Source: Taxawa tesnikishii (nom. ined.) | Lineage: Eukaryota > Ascomycota > Dothideomycetes > Dothideales | Reading direction: 5' to 3' | DNA length: 64,000 nt | Assembly (NCBI GenBank): GCA_030247885.1 | Contig: JAPDRO010000021.1 | Location: 1 to 64,000, forward strand | Shown here: positions 42,973 to 54,689 of the stretch, piece after piece | Position numbering within the stretch: position 1 is the stretch's first letter | Layout of the letters: every line of letters begins with the position of its first letter | Program-made: the position numbers and the translations under genes | Notes under the pieces: generated by a model | What the model was told of the DNA's origin: nothing | What the model saw: only the letters and a program-made list of their open reading frames with translations | Databases searched by the model: none

Positions 42973-45248
42973 ATGGCGGGGCAGACGTCAGACAACAACC
43001 AGTTCAACCCATTCCTATCCAGTACCCAGCAGGACCTCCTTCTCGCCGCACTGACCTCAAACAATCCGGAGAGAACCGCTGGAGGTTTTACCTCTCCGAC
43101 CGCGCTGTTGAAGCACTCGTCTAGTCACCTGGAACACCAGGCCCAGGCCGACAACGCCGGCGTCATGTTCGCCTCCCCTCAACAGATCGCGCCTGTATCA
43201 GGCAAGCTCAGCAGCTTCGATTACGACGATACACCATACCTGGATTACCTTGACGGTGACGCCAGCTTTGACTTTGATACGTCCGAGCTTGGCGGTCAGC
43301 AGCTCATTGGCAGCTTGCCAGGCGAGCCTACTTCTGAGACGGAGCCAAGGGACGTTGAGAAGCATGACAAACGCAAGAGTCCCGAAGAGGGAAATGACGA
43401 GGAAGATGGAGATCCAAAGAGAAGAGAGGGTGAAGACAAGGCTGCCAAGAAACCTGGCAGAAAACCGTTGACCTCAGAGCCAACAACTGTAGGTTGCGCT
43501 GTCTGCACATTTCTGGACAAAGGCTTCTAACCATCACCTAGAAACGCAAGGCGCAGAACCGTGCAGCTCAGCGAGCTTTCAGAGAGCGCAAGGAGAAGCA
43601 TCTCAAGGATTTGGAGACCAAGGTCTCTGAAATGACCAAAGCCTCTGAAGCTGACAAGCACGAAAACGGACTGCTGCGAGCTCAAGTCGAGCGTTTGCAG
43701 ACAGAGCTCAAGGAATACCGCAAACGCTTGTCCATGGCCAGTTCTGGTCTTGGCCGATCGCCTCCTCCTAGCAGCAACGGTTATGGCAATGGCTCTCAAG
43801 CCAGTAACAACTTTCAGTTCGAATTCCCCAAGTTTGGAGGATTGTCTGGTGCAGCGCCAATTTTCGGCAACCGGACGTCTAGTGATGGAACAATGCTCAG
43901 GCAGGAGATTGGCGCAAGGTCTTCCAGTACCGGCGTTCTCTCCCACCCATCACTCTCACGGGAGAACAGCACGAACAGGAGTTTCAGTCCAAAGGGCCAG
44001 AATGGAGCTGCGGGACAGTCTCCCGTGTCTCCCGTGTCAAACAACCAATCGGCTTCCCGCGCCGGAAGCGTCAACGGCAGTGCCAACCTGGTCAACAATG
44101 CTAACCTAAACAGTCTGCAGAACAACCTACAAACGCAGAACAGCAGCAACAGCTTCGCTGGACTGTTCAGTCCTTCACTCCTCAGAAACGGTGGAGCCGA
44201 CTATGGCTTCACCAACGCTGTGTCAGCTCCTGCGCAAGACAACGGCACCGACACCAACAGCGGCCTCTCCCGTGTTTTTCGGTTCAATAGTGGTTCCACT
44301 GCCTCCAACACCGACTCTCCATCTGCCTCGTCTCTCTCGCAGTGGAACCCCAACTCTTCATGTGGCACGTCACCGGAGCCGTCTCATCCTTCGCCACCTG
44401 TCAACATGGACAACAAGGCTAATGCCTACATGACGTTCCCACAGCAGACTGGTAACACCCTCCTCCTGAACAAATCCAACAGTTCGCTGACAATTGTAGC
44501 TCAAGCAGCTGCTCAGAACCCAGTGGGTGACATTAACAACCTCGACTGGCTCACTAGTCAGAACGGAGGCCAATTCGATCCCCAGTTGTTTGGAGAATAC
44601 CGCGAAAGCCAAGATGCTATCGTTGGCAATGGCGACTTCGACAACGGCCTTTTCAACGAAGCTTTCAATGACGCCTTCCCCTACGATCTCGGCAGCCCGT
44701 TCAACACTTTTGGCGATCTGACCTCGTCACCGAAGCAGCAAACGCAAGCACTGGCGAGCAGGAGCCTTATGGCTGAAGTTGAAAAGCAGCGAGACGGAAA
44801 CGAGGATGACGGACTTGGCCCCGTACAACAGATTCAGCGGGTTACGACACCGGGCAAAATGCTGAACTGCAACACCATCTGGTGCGTCGATCCGGGTTGG
44901 TGTTGCCGGGGAATTGAACTGACGAGATGCAACAGGAATCAGCTTCAAAGCAACCAGGACTTCCAAGACGGCAAATTCGACCTCGACGGCTTGTGCTCCG
45001 AGCTTAGAGCTAAGGCCAAGTGCTCCGAGAGCGGCGTCATGGTCGGCGAGGAGCATGTCGATGCTGCACTCAAGAAGCTCGGCCAGACTGGTAAGAGCGA
45101 CAACAACCACCTCGTTTTCGAGCAGGATCACTTTGACGCTGCCGTGAAGAAGCTGGGAAAGGGAGCGTACCCCTGTTGGGGCGCGGCTACTGAAAGTACA
45201 TTCGAAGAAGATTCTCTACGGAAATACCAAGGAGCAAAACGGGATTGA
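42973..45248 (+). CDS. AP1: AP-1/Yap1-type bZIP oxidative-stress transcription factor
   Basis: Exons 42973-43488, 43542-44881 and 44936-45248 encode 722 residues. The bZIP (about 173-236) begins KRKAQNRAAQRAFRERKEKH, the PAP1/YAP hallmark, with a leucine zipper after it. A lone n-CRD-type Cys446 lies in SSCGTSPEPSHPSP. The c-CRD holds Cys615 (NCNTIW), Cys639 (LCSELR) and Cys648 (KCSE). In this family oxidation ties n-CRD to c-CRD, hides the export signal, and drives nuclear accumulation and antioxidant gene expression. Unusually, about 60 residues follow the c-CRD, with two related segments (HVDAALKKLG at 659, HFDAAVKKLG at 684) and another Cys699. Two uORFs precede the start. Confidence 0.93.
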
Positions 45249-45875
45249 GACCAGACACGGGTCTATGGCAGGATAGCGCATGATGGGGGCTCTGAAACTG
45301 TATCCCCTAGCGGAATTGGCAGGACGGATCTTGGGGAGTTTTGGTTTGGCTATCTGACTCATTACTGAACTCCATTCACTACGATGATAACCAAAAGGCA
45401 CGTTGGCTCGGAGATTGGGTTACGGTGCAGGCGTTTGGTTTGGAGGTTGATGCAATGTTACGTAGACTAGCCACGAGTGAAGGTGTTTTGGTGACCTTAT
45501 CCGACACGGTCCTTCAGGCCTCAACGTGGCCTCAATATAGCCTCAATGTAGCCTCGGTTCTCGTTCTGAACGTCAGTTGCCATGTTGAATTTCTCCTTCC
45601 CGTGTTGACAATAACAGCACACGCTTTGGATTGGCACTTGCGTCATTGTGGAGTGCTTCGTAGAAGATGACCTCTACCAACATCTTAACCAACAATAGAC
45701 ATCTTGGATGCACGAGTAACCACCGTAGGTACAATAACAATACAGAGTTTTTGTTTTTCATTTTCGTACACACTCCAACCTCCAGTCGGTAAAAGTGAAA
45801 TCGAAACCAACATTTCTCAACACTGTCGTCTCTCAGTCGTTCTAGTATCGGAGTCCTTCCAATCCACGCATCAGA
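45249..45875. other. Intergenic region with an 11-bp tandem repeat
   Basis: Lies between AP-1 and the first dehydrogenase. Around 45518-45557 the unit CCTCAATRTAG is repeated three to four times. No gene recognised. Confidence 0.5.
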
Positions 45876-46962
45876 ATGTCCGACCGCGACTCTCTCTCGT
45901 CTCGTCAGATACCGTTCATGGCCCTTTCTGATGGGTCCCCATCTTCGCTGACCGGCCCACCTCCCCTTTGCCGCACTACCTCAACGCAGAAGGAAGAGCG
46001 TTAGCTCGCTTTGCAGTTGAAGGCAACGCCATCAGTACGTCTCAGCTAAGATATCGACCCGGCGCCTCTTTCTCTCCGAACCCACCCACTGCTTAGAGAG
46101 CCTCGCAGATCCCCACATCAACACCTTACAGCAGGCAGACGCAGAAAGCTAAGGCCATGACAGTCACCGGTGGCGCAGGCACCCTAGCCCTCTCCGCGGG
46201 CCGCGCCCTCCTCGAACACGGCCTAACCTCGCTCGTCCTGTTCGACCTGGCGACCACAATCACGAGCTCCGCCACCGCGCTGGACGCTCTACGGACCGAC
46301 TTCCCAGCCGCGCGGATCTCGACCCTAGCAGTCGATGTGACAGACGACACGGCAGTCTCGACGGCCTTCGCGTCGACCGCCGCCTCGCTCGGCTCAATCG
46401 ACATGCTGCTCTGCTTCGCCGGCATCGTCGGCTGCGCGCACGCGCTCTCCACGACCCCGCAGCAGTGGCGCAGAACGCTCGACGTAAACGCCACGGGCGC
46501 GTTCCTGTGCGCGCAGGCGGCGGCGAGGCAGATGGCCAAGCAGGGCACGGGCGGCAGCATCCTGCTCACCGCGTCCATCTCCGCTCACAGGGTCAACTAT
46601 CCGCAGCCCCAGGCGGCGTACAACGTCTCTAAGGCGGCGGTCGTGGCTATGAAGGACAGCCTGGCGGCGGAGTGGGCGCGGTATGGTATCCGGGTCAATA
46701 GCATGAGTCCGGGGTACATGGACACGATTCTGAATGCGGGCGAGGGGTTAGAGGAGGCGAGGAGGAGTTGGGCGAGTAGGAATCCGATGGGCAGGATGGG
46801 CGCGTTGGGCGAGCTGGACGGAGTCGTCGTGCTGCTTTGCTCGAGAGCGGGGAGTTATATCACTGGTGCGGATTTCGTGGTTGATGGTAAGTTGCTGACT
46901 GTTTTCAAGAACTGCGTGTCCCAATGCTCAAGACCAATGCAGGTGGCGCTACAGTGTTCTGA
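45876..46962 (+). CDS. Short-chain dehydrogenase/reductase, polyol/ketose-reductase-like
   Basis: Exons 45876-46034, 46149-46886 and 46943-46962 encode about 305 residues. Seen: cofactor motif TGGAGTLAL, NATGAF, catalytic SISAHRVNYP with YNVSK (Tyr-x3-Lys), the YGIRVNSMSPGYMDT segment, and the standard SDR end VVDGGATVF. The N-terminus (MSDRDSLSSRQIPF, then LPHYLNAEGRALARF) is one frame only if a C is added at C4 45937-45940. NAD(P)-dependent oxidation or reduction of a sugar alcohol or ketose is the best guess from the GYMDT region. Intron 1 (114 bp) is longer than most in this window. Confidence 0.83.
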
Positions 46963-47307
46963 GAGGCTTGTGGAGATCTATACCGACAATATTCGAGAGC
47001 TGGGAGGCGTGCCGGGCAGACGTATAGAAGGGCCGGTCCCACAACGGGCAGTCGGTGTAATAACAAGCGTAGTGCAATGCAAGATCCCACACATCAGCGG
47101 TACGTGGGGATGAACGTATTCATAAAGGTTGCACATCCTTGAAGAGGGGAACCTTCTCAAAAACCCTTGGTATATCCACCAGAGCCTTCTCGTCCCATAG
47201 GCAAAAACATCAGACCACCGAACGCCCCGAGGCCGCGCAATGGGCACTCATCTCGGCGCCGAGGGGTTTTCATATACACACTTGCCGTTTCCATCCCTTA
47301 ATCCCTC
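46963..47307. other. Convergent intergenic region
   Basis: 3' ends of the dehydrogenase (+) and kinesin (-). Nothing else seen. Confidence 0.4.
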
Positions 47308-50151
47308 TCACGTCCTCTGGTTGAAAAACCAAGAACTCCTCTTCCCCATTCCGCCTTCCTGCGCCGCTTGTGCCTGCAGACCGGCAAACGTCGGCACGAC
47401 GGGAGCGGCGCTCGTATCGCCTCCGCCGCCTCGGAGCGGTTTCGCGATGCGCGAGCCAAAGGGACCGAAGCCGTTCGTCTGTGGCATGGAGGTCTGTAGA
47501 CCGCGTGTTGAGCCTTGCTTGGCGGCTTCCAGGCGTTCCTTGACGGCTGTGAGTTGTGCTTCGAATCTGGTCCCATGCAAGTTAGCACACGTGGATCGAC
47601 CGCGTTCGAAGGGAGAACGACGGTGGGGACGTACCGGTGGTTCGCCTGCATCAACTTCTCCTGACTTTCACCCAACAGGCCCTCGAGACCGCGAATCCGC
47701 TCGCCGCGAGCGACCAGCTTGCGGTCCGCAATGGCGACCTCCTTCTTCAGCTGCGCGTTCTGCTCGACTAGCTGCCGCTGCACGAGCGTCAACTGCTCCA
47801 GGTTACGCTCCAAGAACGCCAGCTTCTTCTGCTGCTGTTTGCTGTTGGCACTGCGCAGCACGCTGTTGTACTGCTCGCGGGTCGAGTCGAGAGAGATCTC
47901 GAGCTCGACGACACGCTCGCAGCGGTTCTGGAGATCGCGCATCAAGGACTTCTTCATGGCGTCGAAGTCTGCAAGTTGTTGGTGCAGCGACTTGCTTCCA
48001 TTTGCGCCATTGACGGTCTGTTTGCGGAGCGCCTCGAGGTCGGAGCGTAGACGCGAGTTCTCTTCTTGGAAGCGGGCGAGCGCTCCTTCAGGCGAGCCTT
48101 CCATCTCGGAGTTTCCGTCGCCGTTCCGGCTCGGTCGTGACAATTCGGCTTGTCGGACTACGCCTTGAGTTTCTATCAACCTCTCGCGCAGCGCGCTCAG
48201 AGCTTCTGGTGCGACGGATTGACCTGAAGAAGCAAGCTCGAGGAGGTGGTCGATGTCGTCGATGGCTTGTTTAACGTTGCGCTCGTTATCTGAGAATTTC
48301 TCGTCACCCAGATCGAACCCAGCCATCATCTGTGCCATCCTCTCCTTCTTCAGCTTCTCTTTCTCGTCGAGAACGGCCGAGGTTTCCCGGGCGCTCATCT
48401 TGGTCTCAAGCAGCTCTTTCCGCACTTCGTCCAACTCGGTTGTGAGTTCAGAGTTGGCCTCCCTAAGACTGTCCATGGTTATCTTGTCCTCTTTGTTCTC
48501 GAAAGATAGCCGCTCAACCTGCATTCTAAACCCTTCATTCTCGCCTTGTAGCTTTTCGATATCTTTGCTCGTCCTGCTGTGCGCTTCCCGCAACTCCTTG
48601 AGCTCGTTCCTTGCTTCTTGGAGGCTCTTCTCGGCAGCAGCGATGGCGGACTCCTTCTCTGCCAGTTGATCTTGAAGCTCGTTCTCCCTTCGCAGGAATT
48701 CGTCCTTTTCGTCTTTTTCGAGTTGTATGCTCGGCGTCCCGGAGCGTTCAAGCTCCATCCGGGACTCCGCACGTGGACTGCTTGGAGTTTCCGCGCCTCT
48801 CCTTGTTTCACTTAGTCTGGACGGTGTTTCCGGCCTCCTTTGTAGCGGCTGCTTTGCGTTGATACCGGGTGCCCACTTCTCCTTAGGCACGGTTTCTCCT
48901 TTCCGCCATGCGCCAACCTCAGATTCGAGATTCGCGATGTAGGTCTCGAAGGTGGAAGCTTGCGCTTGTGCCTTCTTGAGCAAAGCCCTGAGTTCTGCCG
49001 GTGACAATTCCTGGTTGACCTTGGCCTTGTTCTTGATCGATTTCGCTCTCACACCGAATCTGAGTGTGGACACCGTTTCCGCATCGTTGTAGCTTGAAGG
49101 TGAGCAGTTGATGATCAGGGTAGTCCTCGAGTTACCACCGAGCGATTCTTGCAATATCCTAGTGAGCTTGGAATCTCTGTAAGGGATATGTGTCGATTTG
49201 CCATCTGTCAGCGCGTTGATGACCATACCCAGCGCGCTCAGAGATTTGTTAATCTTCTTTGCTTCTTCCAGCGTCTGCCCACTCGCACCGGTTTTGCCGA
49301 CTTTTTCTGAACCTGCCAGGTCTACCAAGAACAGCTGTCCACTCTTCGCGCTTCCCGTTTCCAGGTTCTTCTGTGTGACCGTGGTTACGAAGATGGAGTG
49401 TGACCTGGACGACTCCTGGTTCATGTTGGTCGCGGCGACAGCCCTTGCCATACCACCCCTTTCGAGAATTTGGTAAACCTCGTCAACGCCGCTCACGTAA
49501 ACCTCCATGAGTCCCTTCACGTAAACGCCCCTGCTCTTTTCTTCATGGACCGGCAAGTTATCGTTTTGTGGCATCAGTAAATCCCTAATCCTCTCCATGT
49601 AAATCTCCATATAGCTGACTCGGACCGTATATTCGATGTTGCTTGCACTGGCCATGATGGATGCGAATATCTGCTCTGCGATACGTGGTATGACACCCTT
49701 TGCCTCCGGATCCCCAATGTTGGAACCCATCATGGTGTATGATTTTCCCGCACCAGTTTGGCCGTATGCGAAGACCGTTCCATTGTAGCCGTTCAGAATG
49801 TCGTCCACAGTAGGTCGGATGGAGAAGTCGAAGACATCCGCTTGCCGCGAGTTCATGTCGAATACCCTGTCGAAAGTGAAGCTGCCGGCGCCGCTTTCTT
49901 TGGACTGCTCATGTTTCAGTGCCGATTCCTATGCGCAACCCAGAGAATAGTGTTGGCATCCAGCATTGCTGTCACTGACCTGAACCCTACATGTGTCCTC
50001 GGTTTCGAACTCGACTACGGGCTCTCCTCCGCTGGCAAGTTCGACCTTGTTCTGCGGTCGAAATCGAGCAACGACTATATGAAGTCAGTGACTTTCATTC
50101 TCCGTCTCTTGCAACGCGTGTGATACCCTTGATGGTGTTGTAACTCGCCAT
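47308..50151 (-). CDS. Kinesin-1 heavy chain
   Basis: Exons 50127-50151 (25-nt first exon, MASYNTIK), 49980-50074, 49929-47635 read on minus, and 47308-47566 give 890 residues. Motor domain: VVARFRPQN, P-loop GQTGAGKS at 96-103, switch I NQESSRSHS, switch II DLAGSEKVGKTGA, ending near residue 335. A long coiled-coil stalk follows. The tail carries GSRIAKPLRGG, the IAK motif by which kinesin-1 tails inhibit their own motors. It transports vesicles, mitochondria and dynein toward microtubule plus ends in hyphae. The gene is intact; introns are 52, 51 and 68 bp. Confidence 0.95.
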
Positions 50152-50891
50152 GGTTGCAGTCTACCAGAGCGACCCCGCTCGCTGTCACAAGTGTTGGTCT
50201 CTCTATATCGAAGCCGTGATGCGACGGTTTTGTGTTGCTGTATATGTGATCGACAAGGGGCCACGACAGCAAACCAAATCGATAAGGGCGGACTGCTGCA
50301 GCAACGCGGCTATTGACCCGCCGCAAACTGAACGCGGAACGACCTGGAGGCGAGTTTACAGAGCGACCGTGGCAATCATTGACGAAGAAGCAGAAGCACA
50401 CAGAAGGCCGGTAGAGGGGGTCTGGTGATTGTTTTACATATGTTATTGGACTCCCCGGAATCAATGTTGACAGCCCTACCGAGACCCCAAATCCATCAAC
50501 ATCTGCGGATCTGTCGGAGATTGCCGCAGTTCATTTCGTCGGAGGCGTCATTCATGGCTCGCCCACATGCGTGTTTTATTATATATCACTATACGCTTTC
50601 ACCCTGTTGTCAAAGGTTCATTCAATCTGATGTGTCAGATAGATTCACACATGTAGATGTACTACCTAAGACACCCAAGTGGTCGTTGATAATGTCGCCG
50701 CCCGTGAGCATCCCGCGTCCATAGCAACGCCTGCCAACAAAAACGCCTCGCTTAATCGACTTCATGGGACGTTATAGACTTTCTCCATCGCCTTCGTCTT
50801 CCCCTGACCCTGACAGGCCGTGTTTCCATTTTCTCCGCCCAGCAAAGAATGATGACTCGTCCTCTGCACTCGCGTTCCACCCATTGATCCA
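50152..50891. other. Kinesin promoter and UBC2 3' flank; no gene seen
   Basis: 740 bp between two minus-strand genes. Short frames occur without recognisable content. Confidence 0.5.
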
Positions 50892-51501
50892 TCAATCCTC
50901 CCAGCTCTTCTCCACCGTCTCCCTGACCTTCTTGACGTATTCCTTCCTATTGTCCTTGTACAGGTTTGAAGCCTCCACATTGGCCGGCGAGCTCGTGTTC
51001 GGGTCATTCAGTAGACTCTGAATGCTGGTGAGGATCGCAGCCACATCGTACGTCGGGCTCCACCTGTTCTGCAAGATATCCAGACACAACTCGCCGGTGC
51101 CGTATACGTTTGGGTGGAACATCTGGCTGATAAACTTGACACCTGGCGGCTTGTTGGGGTACTGTTCCTCGAAGTGCATCACAAGCCTGAACGTGCCGTC
51201 CTCAAATGGTGTATCAGATGGTCCTATTATCACTGCGTTCCTGCGGAGTGTGTAAGCGCGGTGTTCGGCGAGCGCTTGATCTCCAGCGGTCGTGTGCGTA
51301 CCAAGTCATGACATTGTCAGCTACTGGAGATGCTGAGACACCAGCAGGAGGGTCAGTCTGCATGCGCTAGAGTGTTCGTGTTAGCAGGGAGCCCAGCGAT
51401 GATGTATGCAGGCCGACTGCCTGATTTGATTGGCAGCGATAGTGGGGGCGAAGCCTTGCCTTGAAGTCGCGCATGAGGCGGCGACGAGCGGAGGTGGACA
51501 T
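50892..51501 (-). CDS. UBC2: UBC2/RAD6 ubiquitin-conjugating enzyme E2
   Basis: Exons 51460-51501, 51302-51366 and 50892-51240 total 151 residues, the usual Rad6 length. The start [20 protein letters not shown] is diagnostic. The active-site Cys lies in [14 protein letters not shown], preceded by the HPN motif (FHPNVYGTG). Rad6 with Rad18 ubiquitinates PCNA in post-replication repair, with Bre1 ubiquitinates H2B, and with Ubr1 runs the N-end rule. The first intron (51367-51459, 93 bp) has a GC donor (AAG/GCAAGG), a GC-AG intron; the second is GT-AG. The gene is intact. Confidence 0.97.
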
Positions 51502-53319
51502 GTTGATGGTGTTGGGTTACTTGTGTCGTGGCAGGACAGAGGTTGAGATGTATAGCGTTATGAGGGATTTGAGATAGCGAGAAATGGAGGAAGAAGGCAG
51601 GATGTCGTCTGGGAGGAGTCGTAGAGGATGGAAGGTGGAACACCTGAGTGCCTTCTCGTGACGCTGCTTCAGCAAAAGCGGAGGCCCACGGCCCTGTCTT
51701 GGCAATTCCTGACGATCAATGCATCTCTTGGACTTCAAAAATGAAGACGAGAACAACACATCTAAGTTTACCGACCTGCCACGTGAGAGATTCCACCAGC
51801 AACGGATACTTGCAGTCGTGTCGTTGGTTGATGGCTGTCAATTTTTCATGCTGTGTCTTATCGGTAATCTGGACATAGCCTATAAAGTAGCAACAACGGG
51901 GTGTCCCGCGTGAGAATGGTATCCCAAATCAGATGTGTTGTCGTGTGATGAGGCTATCACACATCTCAACGATCCATTCTATGGAAAAATACTCCATCCA
52001 GCCCCGTTGCAGCGGCAGATTCTCGCACATGCCTTTTCCTAGAACAATCTTGCCAGGAACATCCACCTTCTCCCTTGTTGCGGTTTTTCCCGTGGTGGAC
52101 GACAAAACAGTACCAGATGCCAGTGTTTCCATTAGCCGTTCACACGATGGCGACTGCTTGCCGGATTGCCGCATACAGCAACTTTCCTGGGCGTTCAACT
52201 GAGCAGTGTCCAGCAGTTTACTGAATCCTGGAAGGTCCTCTATATGCCAGATGGCCCTGCGAAACATGGATGGATGCTAGTTCTGTAAGCCATGCCAGGA
52301 GTTCTAGTTCTCTTCAGGCCTCTATTGGGTATGTCCATTCCCATCCGGATCATCTCCTCCATCTTCATCGTGCTTCTTGCGTCCAGCCACAGCGGTACCA
52401 GGTTTCGACAAGGTGCCAACGATGCACTGTCCGTCCCCGTCATGCGCTCTTGCTGCGACGTCCATCTCTCTTCCCGTTTGCCGCATGTCGGCAGGCGCAA
52501 GAGTGGCTTGGACGGCGCCCGCCCCATAGCTGGCGTGCGTGAAGCACATGACTGGCCATCCGCCCAGAGTACTTCTGTCAGGCTATTGCAAGGAGGTGCA
52601 GGGCCGTGCTTTTGCTACGAGTATCACGCCTGTAACCGTATCATTCTGCACACTTAAGAACTATGCTTCGAACGACTGACTGCGGCCAACCGGAACTCGG
52701 ATATCTCCTATTCACATTTGACCGATCTGACCACTGGCATGTCTGTTACGCATCCACAAGTCATGTGTCTCCGAAACGACCGCGCTCGTCCTTCTGTGTC
52801 CCACACTAAAGGAGAATGGGAGGTACAGCGCTTGAATATCGAGAAAGCGTACATTGACGAGTCAGGCGTGTGATGATCAACACAGGAGACTAAATATTTG
52901 CAGCATTCGACGTCTTAGGGTTAAGTTCTTCCCCTGCCAGAGTCGAATGCTTCCGTAGATCCCCTTTGGTCGGAATTGGGGTCTCTGCAGATGCCTCATC
53001 ATGCGTCACCATCATCGCTCTCAGATACGAGGTTTGTCTTTCGGTACTCGACGACAAGACAAATGCAAGTCATGCCAAACATGAATCGGGTAGCAGTAGT
53101 AGCAGCAGTGGGGGTTTTCCGACGTCTTTTCCCCCACCTGTTCTTCCCCTCTTCCTTCGCACCCCACGCTCCACAGTTTCGCGGACCATTTCCGTGTTCG
53201 TACACTGAAATGCCCGGCAACTGCTCTCACTCGGCCTTTTCCTAGCGGCCTCCTCGATCTATAAACACCATGGCGCCCAGCAGCAATTCCAGGTCTCCTA
53301 CAGATCGCCTTCCACAGCC
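51502..53319. other. 1.8 kb without a recognisable gene
   Basis: The first few hundred bases are the UBC2 promoter. Open frames near 51929-52267 and 52240-52527 (minus) and 52292-52657 (plus) overlap each other and show no domain, so I do not call them. An alternative upstream ATG for the next gene lies at 53270. Confidence 0.5.
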
Positions 53320-54203
53320 ATGTCTTCCCCGTAGCACTCGTGACAGGCGCCAGCTCGGGCATCGGGCTCGCCCTGACCAAGCATCTCCTCTCGAAACAGT
53401 GGCACGTCGCCATGGCAGATGTGAACCCACCCAAGGAGGATCTGCCCAACACCATCTTCCTCAAGACCGACGTGTCATCATGGGAGCAGAACGCGACGAC
53501 ATTCCAGAAAGCATTCGAATGGCACTCGCGCCTGGACTTCGTCGCCCTGAACGCCGGCATCGACGACCGCGACGACATCTTCAACAGCATCAGCTCCGAC
53601 TCGACGAAGCCGCCGCGCCAGCCGAACATGAAGACGCTGGAAGTCAACCTCTTCGGCCCGTACTACGGCCTCAAGCTCGCCGCGCACTACATGACCCTCA
53701 ACACGCCCTCCGCGGGCGGCAAAGTCGTCATCACGGCCAGCTCCGCGGGTCTCTACGCCCTGCCCACGGTGCCGCAGTACACGGCGGCGAAGCACGCGCT
53801 CGTCGGCCTCACGCGCAGCCTGGCGCCGCTGGCCGCCCAGGTCGGCATCACCGTCAACGCCATCTGCCCCGCGCTGGTGCGCACGGGCCTCGCGCCGCCG
53901 GGCCTCATGGACAACTTCTCCGAGGAAATGGTCACGCCGATGAGCACCATCACGCGCGCCTTCGACGAGCTCGGCGACCTGGACCGCGTGCGCGAGGAGG
54001 GTTGGCGGAAGGGTGGGCCCAACGGACAGATTGTGGAGTGCGCGTTGGGGAATCTGTATTATCGGGACGAGATCGAGAAGGCGGATGCTAGTCAGGAGCA
54101 TATGGCGGTCGGGGCCGCGGATGCGTGGGCGAAGGCGTATACGGAGAGGAACAAGAATTTCGCCATGCAGGATTGGATGAGTGGGAACGGGGACGGGAAA
54201 TGA
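53320..54203 (+). CDS. Short-chain dehydrogenase/reductase, 15-PGDH-like
   Basis: About 294 residues from ATG 53320 if one C is added at C4 53327-53330, giving MSSPVALVTGASSGIG. Without it the start codon is cut off from the Rossmann motif. Seen: TGASSGIG, NAGIDDRDD, catalytic Ser in SSAGLYALP and YTAAK (Tyr-x3-Lys), then GITVNAICPALVRTG. The overall pattern resembles 15-hydroxyprostaglandin dehydrogenase-type fungal SDRs. NAD-dependent oxidation of a secondary alcohol is inferred; substrate unknown. Coding GC is high. It converges with the next SDR gene. Confidence 0.83.
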
Positions 54204-54689
54204 GGGGATGGCGAATTGCTGGTGGGAGGGGAGAGGGGAGAGTTGAAGATTGCAAGTGCATCCGACGACGCTTTCCGAGCCTGTTGGGATTGCTCGGTAA
54301 TATAGTATGGATGATGAGAGGTTCGACATTGTTTTGTTTATCGGAACGAGTGTTTCGAGTTTCGAGCAGTGGGCAGCCCCGACCGTACCCGCCCAAGAGG
54401 ACCGTTATGCCCTCTTCAACCGGTTTAGGTATCGCGCAAAAGGGCTCTCCAGATTTTGGAGTGTGGGGTGGCTGTAATCGATACCCCGAAGAATGTTTTT
54501 GGAAGTCAGGTATATGAGTGTGGCCTTCAGACTTGACAAGATATTCACGCTCATCCCAAATGGCTTATGTAAGATTTTCATGTCATACACGGTTCTGTTA
54601 TCCATTACATTACAAACGCCTTTCTGTCTGTCCCAGTCATGGAGCACCTCTCCAAGCCGTCCGGTCACCGCATCATGGCAATTTGAAAC
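54204..54689. other. Convergent intergenic region
   Basis: 486 bp between two convergent SDR genes; presumed 3' untranslated and terminator sequence. Nothing else seen. Confidence 0.4.

Noticed and set aside
52240-52657. Overlapping frames on both strands in the UBC2-SDR gap
   Set aside because: Neither strand shows a domain, a splice pattern or a plausible start context.
53270-54329. Two long frames overlapping the second SDR on both strands
   Set aside because: Arg/Pro/His-rich translations typical of off-frame reading of a GC-rich gene.
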